The notes below the pieces were generated by a model. That model worked only from the letters and a program-made list of their open reading frames with translations, searched no databases and had not been told where the DNA came from. Below, piece by piece: positions 1 to 6,788 of a stretch of DNA of 10,792 nucleotides. The stretch spans positions 1-10,792 of the forward strand of contig CAYFJE010000032.1 in NCBI GenBank assembly GCA_964343345.1. Reading direction: 5' to 3'. How positions within the stretch are numbered: the first letter of the stretch is position 1; each line of letters opens with the position of its first letter. The translations under genes were made by a program, and so were the position numbers. This DNA comes from UBA6624 sp964343345 [NCBI: uncultured bacterium]. Its GTDB lineage: Bacteria > UBP7 > UBA6624.

Positions 1-80
1 TTTGGGCGATTCTTCTTGGATGGATTATTCATATAATATCGTGTCTTGATGCAGCCAAATGGAAACCGGTTCTCAGGTGA
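1..80 (+). CDS. 3' end of a probable small membrane protein gene (partial)
   Basis: The frame beginning at base 3 is open from the left edge and stops at TGA 78-80. The visible C-terminus of 25 residues begins with a strongly hydrophobic stretch (WAILLGWIIHIIS), followed by a short polar tail containing DAAKWKP. This looks like a final transmembrane helix and a cytoplasmic tail. The stop overlaps the next start by one base (TGATG, 78-82), a classic translational-coupling arrangement, which supports this being a real gene co-transcribed with the pterin dehydratase. The family cannot be named from this fragment. The alternative is that bases 1-79 are simply an upstream region, because an AT-rich TATA-like stretch (ATATAATAT, 31-39) also lies here. 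Confidence 0.45.
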   Translation, partial: WAILLGWIIHIISCLDAAKWKPVLR

Positions 81-412
81 TGAGTGATTTTTCTGAAAAG
101 AACTGCATCCCATGCAAAGGCGGCATCCCTCCACTGAAGGGAGAAGGTCTTTCAGTTTTGATGAAAGAGATAGATGGTGATTGGAACCTTGTTGAAGATC
201 ATCATCTTGAAAGGGAATTCAAATTTCCGAACTTCAAGGAAGCCTGGGATTATTTGAACAGGGTTTCCGAAATGTCAGAAGAGCAGGACCATCATCCCGA
301 CCTTGAATTGTCTTGGGGACGTGTCAAGGTTACCATCTGGACACACAAGATTGACGGATTAACAGAAAGCGATTTCATCTTTGCCGCAAAGTGCGATTCA
401 TTGTTGGCTTAA
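80..412 (+). CDS. Pterin-4a-carbinolamine dehydratase (4a-hydroxytetrahydrobiopterin dehydratase)
   Basis: The 110-residue product matches the PCD/DCoH family in length and motif. It has the catalytic QDHHPDLELSW block (His71, His72) and the later THKIDGLTESDF block (His89). The N-terminal CIPCKGGIPPL is a common lead-in for this family. The enzyme dehydrates 4a-hydroxytetrahydropterin, the by-product of pterin-dependent aromatic amino acid hydroxylases; in prokaryotes it is also linked to molybdopterin handling. I chose ATG 80 over the in-frame ATG 59 because it couples to the upstream stop (TGATG), has AGG just before it, and matches the usual N-terminus. It converges on the kinase gene, and the two stop codons share bases within TTAA at 409-412. 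The family call is firm. A link to phenylalanine catabolism is only inferred from the nearby aromatic-degradation operon. Confidence 0.93.
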   Translation: MSDFSEKNCIPCKGGIPPLKGEGLSVLMKEIDGDWNLVEDHHLEREFKFPNFKEAWDYLNRVSEMSEEQDHHPDLELSWGRVKVTIWTHKIDGLTESDFIFAAKCDSLLA

Positions 413-1281
413 ATATATTTTCTAATTATCGATTCAGCTTGAAAAAGGTAATTCTCACCAAAGAGGTTGGCATGGTTCAGGATGTGATAAAGGTTATAGA
501 AATCCATCCTTTCACGATAACCTTCTTTCAAGGGAAGACATTCGTTGTATCTTTCCCAAAATCTATATCCTGGGGATCCGAAAAGCTCCATCATCGCTAA
601 ATCGGCCTCCCTGTTTCCATAATAGCAGGCAGGATCGAAGATTACAGGATTCCCATTCATTTCCCAACCCCAGTTCCCCGACCATAGATCTCCATGGAGC
701 AATGACGGTTTCTCGTTTACATTTCCTGTTATTTTTTTTGCTTGACCCAAAAGCAAATCAAACATTCTTCCAAATTCAACATTTATGAGATTCTTTTTTT
801 CCAGAAGTTTGAATTGATAATCCAATCTGTTTTCAATAAAAAACTCAATCCAATCCTTTTTCCAAGAATTAATTTGATTTGTTGAGCCTATAAAGTTATC
901 AAAACCAAAACCAAATTCATTTTTGTGGATTTGATGCATTTTCGCCAAATCCTCTCCAAGTTTTGATGCGGATTTTTCATTCCTTGAAAATTCAATCCAT
1001 TCAAGAACAAGGAAACCTCCGTTTTCAAAATTATCTTCCCAAATTATTGGAGAAGGAACTTTGATTGTTTTTGTGTGACTGATTTCTTGAAGGTTTTTTG
1101 CTTCTGAAGAAAAGAATCTTTTCGGACTTGAATCTCTCCATTTCAGACAAAAGAAATCACCATTTTCGATTTCTATTTTTGACGAGTTGTTGATACATCC
1201 ACCACCAATGTTTTTGATAGATCCCTTTTTGATATGAAAATCTCTTTCTTCAGATAGGTGTTTTATGAGCCTGTTAATCAT
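409..1281 (-). CDS. Fructosamine kinase family protein (FN3K-like)
   Basis: The 290-residue length is typical of the fructosamine/ketosamine-3-kinase family, which has an aminoglycoside-phosphotransferase-like fold. Visible landmarks are a glycine-rich segment (IGGGCINNS, about residues 25-33), a candidate ATP lysine in FCLKW (Lys47) with an acidic partner in SSEAKNL (Glu60), the family-typical FDNFIGSTNQIN (128-138), the catalytic loop LLHGDLWSGNWGW (194-206; Asp198 as base), and the metal-binding FDPACYYGNREADLAM (215-230; Asp216). These enzymes phosphorylate ketosamine sugars on glycated proteins or amines and trigger their removal. The start at 1281 is about 15 bp from a palindromic TTTATAAA element and lacks a Shine-Dalgarno sequence, so the transcript may be leaderless. 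The real substrate is unknown. Confidence 0.9.
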   Translation of the reverse strand: MINRLIKHLSEERDFHIKKGSIKNIGGGCINNSSKIEIENGDFFCLKWRDSSPKRFFSSEAKNLQEISHTKTIKVPSPIIWEDNFENGGFLVLEWIEFSRNEKSASKLGEDLAKMHQIHKNEFGFGFDNFIGSTNQINSWKKDWIEFFIENRLDYQFKLLEKKNLINVEFGRMFDLLLGQAKKITGNVNEKPSLLHGDLWSGNWGWEMNGNPVIFDPACYYGNREADLAMMELFGSPGYRFWERYNECLPLKEGYRERMDFYNLYHILNHANLFGENYLFQAESIIRKYI

Positions 1282-1296
1282 TTATTCAATGGTGAT

Positions 1297-1304
1297 TTTA
1301 TAAA
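1297..1304. promoter_or_regulatory. Palindromic TATA-box-like element between divergent genes
   Basis: TTTATAAA is its own reverse complement and lies in the 67-bp gap between the divergent kinase and aldehyde dehydrogenase genes. On the plus strand, a start site about 25 bp downstream would fall near 1326. That would leave a leader of roughly 22 nt containing the AGGAG at 1336-1340. On the minus strand the spacing to the kinase ATG is short (15 bp), so service in that direction is less certain. The archaeal reading is inference. Confidence 0.5.
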
Positions 1305-1335
1305 GATTTGTTAGGATTAGGGAAAATTCCAAAAT

Positions 1336-1340
1336 AGGAG
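1336..1340 (+). promoter_or_regulatory. Shine-Dalgarno sequence of the aldehyde dehydrogenase gene
   Basis: AGGAG lies 8 bases before ATG 1349. It supports this start and an untranslated leader on the transcript. Confidence 0.7.
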
Positions 1341-1348
1341 AAAAAACA

Positions 1349-2887
1349 ATGGCAGATTTCAAAATGTTAATAGGCGGAGAATGGAAAGACAATCCAAAAT
1401 TCAATCCGGAAAAAAGAGTTGGACCCAGGAATCCTGAAAAGATACTGATTCCAGTGTGGACAGAATCGGAATCAGGGGAAAGGTCTGAGATAAAGAATCC
1501 AGCAAATGGTTCTGTTGCAGGCACTGTTCCAAAAGGCACAGTCAAGGATGTTCAAAAGGCAATTTCAGCTGCAAGCGATGCTTTCAAGACATGGAAGGAG
1601 ACAGATGCTGAAAAAAGAGCTTCGATAATCACCAGGGCAATGGGGTTGGTAAAAGCGAATATGGCGGAACTTGCGAATCTTCTTTCAGAAGAACAAGGGA
1701 AACCTCCTTTTGAAGCGAATGGAGAGATACATCATTTTGTTCATGGTATGGATTTTTATGCTGGTCTTGCAAGCAAGATAAGAGGTGCCCAGGTTCCTCT
1801 GCCAAGTGCGATGGGAAAAAATGCATACGGCATGGTTTTGAAAAGGCCTGTTGGAGTTTGTGCGGCAATAGTTCCTTGGAACTTTCCAATTACTCTTCTA
1901 GGAACAAAATTGGGACCGGCTCTTATTGCTGGAAACACTGTTGTTGTTAAGCCGGCAGGAACAACACCATTGACAACATTGAGAATTGCAGAACTCTTTA
2001 TGGAAGCAGGTCTTCCTGCTGGAGTTTTGAATGTTGTTACTGGACCTGGAAGCACAGTCGGTCAGGAGCTTTTGGAGAATCCAATTGTTAGAAGGATAGC
2101 TTTCACTGGAGCTTCAGATACTGGAAAGAAAGTCATGGAGGCAGCAGCTCCTGAGTTCAAGAGAATCACTCTTGAACTTGGAGGAAGTGACCCGATGATA
2201 GTTATGCCCGATGCAAACCTAAAGGCTGCTGTCCAGGGTTGCAGGATTGGGAGATTCTGGAATGCAGGACAGGCTTGTCTTGCTGTAAAAAGATTAATTC
2301 TTCACGAAGATATCTATGATGAATTTCTTGAAATGCTTAAAGCTGCAACTGTGAGTTATGTTCCTGGTGACCCAAAAAGCCGTCCTGAAAAAGGACAATT
2401 GAGAATGGGGCCTTTACATACTGCCTTCCAAAGAGAGGAGATAGAAGATCAGCTTGCTGATGCTGTCTCAAAAGGTGCAAAAGTGATTTGTGGTGGAAAG
2501 AGACCAGAAGATCCAGATCTTAAAAATGGATATTATTTTGAACCTACGATTGTTATAGATGTTCCAAACGATTGCAAATTGGTCACGGAAGAGGTTTTTG
2601 GTCCTGTTCTTCCTGTCTTTAAGGTTGGAAGTTTAGATGAAGCTATAAATATGGCAAATGACACTGAATGGGGTCTTGGCTCTTCTATATGGACAGCAAG
2701 CCTTGCTGACTCACATAAAGCAATAAGGGAAATAGAAGCTGGAGTTACATGGGTTAATATGCTTCATTATGGTTTTGATGAACTTCCTTTTGGAGGGGTC
2801 AAGGCAAGTGGTTTAGGCCATGAGCATGGTCCCGAAGCTGTTGATTACTATCTTGAGAATAAGGGTGCTGTTATAGGCGGAATCTAA
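1349..2887 (+). CDS. NAD(P)+-dependent aldehyde dehydrogenase (semialdehyde dehydrogenase-like)
   Basis: The 512-residue product is a full-length aldehyde dehydrogenase superfamily member. It shows PWNFP (Asn178), the cofactor lysine in VVKPAGTTP (Lys201), the Rossmann FTGASDTGK (252-260), LELGGSDP (general-base Glu276), the nucleophile in GQACLAVKR (Cys310), EEVFGPV (414-420) and a C-terminal FGGVKASGLGHEHG. The ELGGSDP form, rather than ELGGKSP, recalls succinate-semialdehyde dehydrogenase-like groups; the substrate is not determined. It has about 25 extra residues near the N-terminus (roughly 20-46) that its paralogue at the right edge of the window lacks. The start is set by AGGAG 1336-1340. 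It is a single gene flanked by minus-strand genes, and its TAA overlaps the peptidase stop codon within CTAA (2884-2887). A run of seven T follows. Confidence 0.93.
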   Translation: MADFKMLIGGEWKDNPKFNPEKRVGPRNPEKILIPVWTESESGERSEIKNPANGSVAGTVPKGTVKDVQKAISAASDAFKTWKETDAEKRASIITRAMGLVKANMAELANLLSEEQGKPPFEANGEIHHFVHGMDFYAGLASKIRGAQVPLPSAMGKNAYGMVLKRPVGVCAAIVPWNFPITLLGTKLGPALIAGNTVVVKPAGTTPLTTLRIAELFMEAGLPAGVLNVVTGPGSTVGQELLENPIVRRIAFTGASDTGKKVMEAAAPEFKRITLELGGSDPMIVMPDANLKAAVQGCRIGRFWNAGQACLAVKRLILHEDIYDEFLEMLKAATVSYVPGDPKSRPEKGQLRMGPLHTAFQREEIEDQLADAVSKGAKVICGGKRPEDPDLKNGYYFEPTIVIDVPNDCKLVTEEVFGPVLPVFKVGSLDEAINMANDTEWGLGSSIWTASLADSHKAIREIEAGVTWVNMLHYGFDELPFGGVKASGLGHEHGPEAVDYYLENKGAVIGGI

Positions 2888-4485
2888 TTCTTTTTTTCAA
2901 TAGGGGCACTTAAGGGTATCAGTCCTGCAAGTGTAATTGCGAAAATAAGAGAAACATAGGTTCTCATGTAAAAGCCAATTGCATCATATAGAAGAACTCC
3001 TGTAGGAATCCAGATTAAACCTAACACAATAAGTGCCGGTATTGAGGCTAAGAGTTTTGCTTTTGGCCCCTTGATTGTCTTAGTGCTTGTTAGTATCAAT
3101 CCTGAAGTTACAGCAACCAAAGATGGGATAAGGAATAGATATATAGCTCCTGGAAGAATGAATGCCATCAGTATTGAGAATCCGCAGAAAAATCTCCATG
3201 TTGTTCCCCAAAGACCCCAGAAAGTTGCTCTTTTTCTTAAGAATTTAAGTATTGGCCAGAAAATAAAGCATGGAATCAGGAAAAGTAGGACAATTGAGGA
3301 TGCCGGTTTTTCCGGCCACCAACCACTTGATTGAAAACTTTCAAAAACATAGACGTCAAAAATGATTCCAACTCCGATTGTTACAAATATAAAAGCTGGA
3401 AAAGCTAAAGAACCCCATCCAAGTTTTTTCCATGTCAGTGCTTTTAATTGTCCTAGCCTCATAAGAACAAAATACAAAAGTATCATTGTGGTTATTGAAA
3501 TAGGGACATTGTTTTTTTCAGGCCAACTAAAAAAAGCTTTTCCCAAGAAATCAAAATAAACACTGTTTTCATCATGTTTCATTCTTGAAATATCGGTTTC
3601 CTGTAAGGCATTGAGGATCTGAAGTACATTCTGCCCTTGATGCTGAACGGTATCAAAGTTTAGGTTTTCGATATTGTCATTTTCCGTATGGTAGTTTTGT
3701 GCATTTCCTATGAATGCAAAATTAAAACCTTTTATTCCATATTTTTTGTATATTGCAAAATCTGTTCCATTTGGAAGCCTCTTGTATATTTCGTAAAATA
3801 TAGAAGACGATCTTGGGTGAGTCACGGATGATCCGTAGATTTCAACAAGACTTGAATTATTGTCGCTTGTTTCAAACATGAGACTTGGGCCACTCGTTCC
3901 TCTTGCCTCCATGTTTATGACATATTGAACCTCTTTTGACCATGGATGCCCTTCCATAAACGCTTTGGCACCAAGCAAACCCACCTCTTCTCCATCATTA
4001 AACATGATAACAAGGTCATGGTTAAGTTCTTTTTCTCCTTCCAAGAGTATCCTCATTATTTCAAATGTTGCAGCGACTGCATGCATGTCGTCTGCTGCTC
4101 CAGGAGCTTGTCTTACAGAGTCATAGTGAGAGGAAAGAAGTATTTTTGATCCTTTTGGATTTTTGCTATTGATTTTTGTAATTACGTTATAAAGTGTTTC
4201 TTTTTTACCTCTTAAAGAAGCTTCAAAACTTTGTATTTCTGGATTTAAACCCATTTCAATTATTTTTTCAACGATTATGTCTCTTATTTTTTCATTTTCT
4301 TTTGAACCTGAAGGATGGGGTGTTTCTTCTTTAAGCAAGTCCAAAAGAACCAAAGAGGCTCTTCCAGAAGAGAATTCATTCAATGGTGCACCAAGATTTT
4401 TTGCTTTTGGAGGGAAATAAAAGAAAAAAGAAAAGATGAAAATTAAAAAAAGGGTTTTTAGTCCGAACAGGAAATGTTTTGGCAT
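2884..4485 (-). CDS. M28 family zinc metallopeptidase with C-terminal multi-pass membrane domain (ERMP1/Pff1-like)
   Basis: The 533-residue protein has one N-terminal hydrophobic helix (about 8-24), an M28 peptidase domain (about 40-295), and six or seven hydrophobic segments (about 328-525). Metal and catalytic residues are visible: SSHYDSV (His120, Asp122), GAADDMHAVAA (Asp132/Asp133), NDGEEVGLLG (Glu166, Glu167), INMEARGTSGP (Glu193) and YHTENDNIENL (His266). The NMEARGTSGP-SLMFET stretch resembles the INLEA-GVGG-LVFQTG region I recall from eukaryotic ERMP1 and yeast Pff1, which share this layout. It is likely an outward-facing aminopeptidase or exopeptidase anchored in the membrane; peptide uptake is the inferred role. 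The start at 4485 has AGGA about 9 bases upstream within GTTAGGAT. Its partner gene lies only 34 bp away in the divergent direction. Confidence 0.9.
   Translation of the reverse strand: MPKHFLFGLKTLFLIFIFSFFFYFPPKAKNLGAPLNEFSSGRASLVLLDLLKEETPHPSGSKENEKIRDIIVEKIIEMGLNPEIQSFEASLRGKKETLYNVITKINSKNPKGSKILLSSHYDSVRQAPGAADDMHAVAATFEIMRILLEGEKELNHDLVIMFNDGEEVGLLGAKAFMEGHPWSKEVQYVINMEARGTSGPSLMFETSDNNSSLVEIYGSSVTHPRSSSIFYEIYKRLPNGTDFAIYKKYGIKGFNFAFIGNAQNYHTENDNIENLNFDTVQHQGQNVLQILNALQETDISRMKHDENSVYFDFLGKAFFSWPEKNNVPISITTMILLYFVLMRLGQLKALTWKKLGWGSLAFPAFIFVTIGVGIIFDVYVFESFQSSGWWPEKPASSIVLLFLIPCFIFWPILKFLRKRATFWGLWGTTWRFFCGFSILMAFILPGAIYLFLIPSLVAVTSGLILTSTKTIKGPKAKLLASIPALIVLGLIWIPTGVLLYDAIGFYMRTYVSLIFAITLAGLIPLSAPIEKKN
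2891..2897 (+). terminator. Oligo-T run after the aldehyde dehydrogenase stop
   Basis: Seven consecutive T residues begin 4 bases after the TAA. This suits archaeal-type U-tract termination of the plus-strand transcript. It lies inside the 3' end of the opposing peptidase gene. No stem-loop precedes it. Confidence 0.4.
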
Positions 4486-4490
4486 TGATA

Positions 4491-4508
4491 AAATCCTAAC
4501 GAGGATTT
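4491..4508. repeat. Perfect inverted repeat in the 34-bp divergent intergenic gap
   Basis: AAATCCT, then AACG, then AGGATTT: a 7-bp perfect palindromic pair with a 4-base spacer. It fills the centre of the gap between the divergent peptidase start (4485) and SRPBCC start (4520), so it must overlap both promoters. This suits an operator for a dimeric regulator. An RNA hairpin is also possible. Confidence 0.5.
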
Positions 4509-4519
4509 ACACTTTCCAA

Positions 4520-4975
4520 ATGTCTATTTTTGTTCATCATGTCGAAAAAGAGTATCAAGTCTGGGTTCCAGAAAACATAGATAAAGTTTTTGATTTTTTC
4601 TCCAATGCCAGGAATCTTGAAAAAATCACACCTCCATTTTTGGAATTCAAGGTTTTAAACAAAGGAAAAATAAAAATGAAGGAAGGCCTACTTATAGATT
4701 ACAGGCTTAGGTTGCACAAGATTCCTTTTAAGTGGCAAAGTGAAATAACAAAATGGGAACCTCGCTTGTTGTTTGAGGATTGTCAGAGAAAAGGCCCTTA
4801 TGTTTATTGGGACCATCTTCATTCTTTTGAAAAAGAAAATGGAGGAACATTGGTAACTGATTCAATCAAGTTTGGAGTTCCTGGCGGTTTTTTGGTTTAT
4901 AAAACATTTGTTGAAAGAGATGTTGAAAAGATATTTGATTTTCGAAAAAAGATATTACAAGAGATTTTTAATTAG
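4520..4975 (+). CDS. SRPBCC (START/Bet v1-like) superfamily protein, cyclase/dehydrase type
   Basis: The 151-residue product has the usual size and pattern of SRPBCC ligand-binding proteins. It shows VPENIDKVFDFFSNARNLEKITPPF near the N-terminus, a central WQSEITKWEP strand pair, and the closing VYWDHLHSF, GGTLVTDSIKFGVPGG and IFDFRKKIL elements that mark the polyketide cyclase-like subgroup. These proteins bind small hydrophobic molecules in a central cavity; the ligand is unknown. The open frame extends back to 4436, but that would overlap the divergent peptidase gene. ATG 4520 gives the family-like N-terminus. No Shine-Dalgarno is visible, and a TATA-like GATAAAAT (4487-4494) lies about 26 bp upstream, so a leaderless transcript is likely. 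It lies directly upstream of the Paa operon but is separated from it by a T run and a promoter. Confidence 0.8.
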   Translation: MSIFVHHVEKEYQVWVPENIDKVFDFFSNARNLEKITPPFLEFKVLNKGKIKMKEGLLIDYRLRLHKIPFKWQSEITKWEPRLLFEDCQRKGPYVYWDHLHSFEKENGGTLVTDSIKFGVPGGFLVYKTFVERDVEKIFDFRKKILQEIFN

Positions 4976-4981
4976 TTTTTT
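4976..4981 (+). terminator. Oligo-T run after the SRPBCC gene
   Basis: Six T residues follow the TAG stop directly, with more pyrimidines after them. It may end the SRPBCC transcript just before the operon promoter. No stem-loop is seen. Confidence 0.35.
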
Positions 4982-4984
4982 CTC

Positions 4985-5033
4985 TATAAAAAAGTTAGGA
5001 TAAGTATTTAAATACAAAACAAGTGAGGTAATT
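4985..5033 (+). promoter_or_regulatory. Probable promoter and leader of the Paa-type operon
   Basis: The 58-bp gap ahead of the operon holds TATAAAAAA (4985-4993), the word GTTAGGAT (4994-5001), a palindromic TATTTAAATA (5005-5014), and the Shine-Dalgarno GAGGT (5024-5028) 5 bases before ATG 5034. If the first TATA element is used, transcription would start near 5013-5016 and the leader would include the Shine-Dalgarno. If TATTTAAATA is the TATA box, the transcript would be leaderless. The first option fits better. No other promoter-sized gap exists before the right edge. Confidence 0.55.
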
Positions 5034-5819
5034 ATGGAAAAAAGAGTACATTTTGACAAAGACGGTTCAGTAGGTTTCATCATTCTTGATGATGGGAAAG
5101 TTAATTCTTACGATATCGATACGATGAAGCAATTAAATACAGTCATCGATCAAAACATCGATGATGACGAAGTAAAGGTTGTTGTTATGAAGAGTGGCAG
5201 TTCTAAGCTTTTCAGTGCTGGTGCGAATATCAAGAAATTCATTGAAAATTTAGATGATTTAGAAGCAAATTTAGACATGATAAATTATGCACATATGACT
5301 TTGTCGAAAATGGCAAATTCAGGAAAAATATTTGTTGCGATGATTAACGGAGGAGCATTTGGAGGAGGTTTGGAAATGACTCTTGCTTGTGATTTCAGAT
5401 TTGCTGCTGAGGGAGAATATAGAGTTGGTTTGCCTGAGGTAACATTAGGTTTGCTTCCAGGGAATGGTGGAACTGTGAGGCTTCCAAGACTTATTGGTTG
5501 TCAAAAGGCTTTAGATATGATGGTCACAGGAAGGGTTGTTGATCCAAAGACTGCTTTGGAGTATGGTATTGTTGATAAATTATTTCCTGCAGAAAATTTA
5601 GAAGAAGAAACTATGAAATGGGCAAAAAGGGTTGCTTCTCAGGCGTCTATGGCAATTGCTCATATCAAGAACAGTGTTTATCAAGGTTTAAATATGTCAT
5701 TGAATGATGCGCTTTCAAATGAAAGAGAACATATGAGGCCTTTGTTTGCAAGCCATGATGCCAAAGAAGGTTTGACAGCCTTTGTTGAAAAGAGAAGAGC
5801 AGATTTCAAAGGAGAGTAA
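5034..5819 (+). CDS. Enoyl-CoA hydratase/isomerase family protein, PaaF-like
   Basis: The 261-residue length is normal for a crotonase-fold enzyme. Oxyanion-hole segments are LFSAGANIK (59-67) and INGGAFGGGLEM (104-115). Both acidic residues used by true hydratases are present: Glu114 in GGGLEM and Glu135 in VGLPEVTLGLLPGNGGTVRL. That favours hydration of a 2,3-dehydroacyl-CoA (PaaF role) over epoxide isomerisation. The C-terminal EGLTAFVEKRRADFKGE is a standard crotonase ending. It is the first gene of the operon, has a clear Shine-Dalgarno GAGGT, and its last codons supply AAAGGAG for the next gene. Assignment to PaaF rather than PaaG rests on the two glutamates and is moderately sure; the crotonase family is certain. 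Confidence 0.85.
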   Translation: MEKRVHFDKDGSVGFIILDDGKVNSYDIDTMKQLNTVIDQNIDDDEVKVVVMKSGSSKLFSAGANIKKFIENLDDLEANLDMINYAHMTLSKMANSGKIFVAMINGGAFGGGLEMTLACDFRFAAEGEYRVGLPEVTLGLLPGNGGTVRLPRLIGCQKALDMMVTGRVVDPKTALEYGIVDKLFPAENLEEETMKWAKRVASQASMAIAHIKNSVYQGLNMSLNDALSNEREHMRPLFASHDAKEGLTAFVEKRRADFKGE

Positions 5820-5822
5820 TTT

Positions 5823-6788
5823 TTGTTCGATTTAAGAAAAGAATCTTTTGTAGAGGATAGGTTAAAAGAAGGCAAATACATAGAAGAGCTTTCAATGATG
5901 TCTCCAAAATACCTAGATGGTATGAAGAAGATTCTCACAGTTTCAGCTGATACTGAATTGGTCAGTGCTCCTGCTTATTATCTTGCTGCAAAGGATGCTC
6001 CGACAACGAATGCATTCATTTCGGCCATGGGAATTATTCAAGATGAGCTAGGGCATGCTCATATTGCTTACAGGCTTATGGAGGATCTTGGCATAAATAA
6101 GGAAGAGTTTATTTACGATAGAGATCCAAAAAGTTTTAGATACCCATATGCTTTTGATGTTCCTTTGGTAACATGGACAGAACTTGCTGTCGCAAATGCT
6201 TTTTACGACAGAGCCGGTTTTGTTCTTCTGGATGATGTTTTTGAAAACACAACTTTTGGACCATGGAAGAGAGCTTTAGTTAAAGTCGGAAAAGAAGAAG
6301 GTTTTCATTTAAGGCATGGAGAAACATGGATGAAAAAACTTGTTAAGGACTCTGACGGAAAAGAGAGATTGCAAAAAGCTCTAGACTGGATGTTTCCCTT
6401 GACAGTTGAATGGTTCGGTCTTCCAGATGATTTAAAAACACAAAACATTCAACTTGAGTATGGTTTCAAAGGGCAAAGCAATGATCAATTAAGACAAACA
6501 TGGATGAGCACTGCTGTTCCATTAGCAGAGAGTCTTGGCCTTGATGTTCCTGCACATTATTCGGAAACCGAAAAGAAATATGTGTTGGAGTATCCATTTC
6601 CTTGCAAGTTCGACGCTTCCGAGAAGAAATGGCTTTTTGAGGAAGGCGAAATTCCTTGGATTGACCCAAATTCTGATGGATATAGTGTTATGAAAAGGTG
6701 GAAAAACAGAGGAGAGATGAATGATGAGTTTGTTGACATACTTCAGAAAGGACACAAACAAGTTTGTCAGATGTTAGAAAGAAAGTGA
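5823..6788 (+). CDS. paaA: Phenylacetyl-CoA epoxidase catalytic subunit PaaA-like (diiron monooxygenase)
   Basis: The 321-residue product belongs to the PaaA/PaaC ferritin-like family; E. coli PaaA is about 309 residues. The six expected diiron ligands are visible: Glu45 (DTELVSAP), Glu75 and His78 (IIQDELGHAH), Asp129 (AFYDRAGF), Glu159 and His162 (KEEGFHLRHG). A later NDQLRQTWMSTAVPLAESLG block also matches PaaA as I recall it. With PaaC and PaaB it would use O2 to epoxidise the ring of phenylacetyl-CoA in the cytoplasm, drawing electrons from a reductase not seen in this window. The start is TTG 5823, supported by AAAGGAG (5808-5814) 8 bases upstream inside the end of the previous gene. 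BoxB (benzoyl-CoA epoxidase) is less likely because it is much longer. The exact CoA substrate in this organism is inferred. Confidence 0.88.
   Translation: MFDLRKESFVEDRLKEGKYIEELSMMSPKYLDGMKKILTVSADTELVSAPAYYLAAKDAPTTNAFISAMGIIQDELGHAHIAYRLMEDLGINKEEFIYDRDPKSFRYPYAFDVPLVTWTELAVANAFYDRAGFVLLDDVFENTTFGPWKRALVKVGKEEGFHLRHGETWMKKLVKDSDGKERLQKALDWMFPLTVEWFGLPDDLKTQNIQLEYGFKGQSNDQLRQTWMSTAVPLAESLGLDVPAHYSETEKKYVLEYPFPCKFDASEKKWLFEEGEIPWIDPNSDGYSVMKRWKNRGEMNDEFVDILQKGHKQVCQMLERK

Noticed and set aside
1-32. Possible divergent minus-strand gene starting at base 32
   Set aside because: Only about ten codons are visible, with no recognisable content, and the plus-strand coupled frame explains the region better.
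59-79. Earlier ATG (59) for the pterin dehydratase
   Set aside because: No ribosome site precedes it, and the added residues are not family-like. ATG 80 couples to the upstream TGA and gives the normal N-terminus.
391-600. Plus-strand open frame over the kinase gene
   Set aside because: It lies antisense to a clear kinase coding region and has no recognisable motif.
1756-2055. Minus-strand open frame inside the aldehyde dehydrogenase, and a similar one at 10193-10465
   Set aside because: The two antisense products resemble each other only because the sense genes are paralogues. They carry no motif and have no ribosome site.
4436-4519. 28-residue N-terminal extension of the SRPBCC protein
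   Set aside because: It would overlap the start of the divergent peptidase gene and is rich in Lys/Arg without family resemblance. ATG 4520 gives the expected start.
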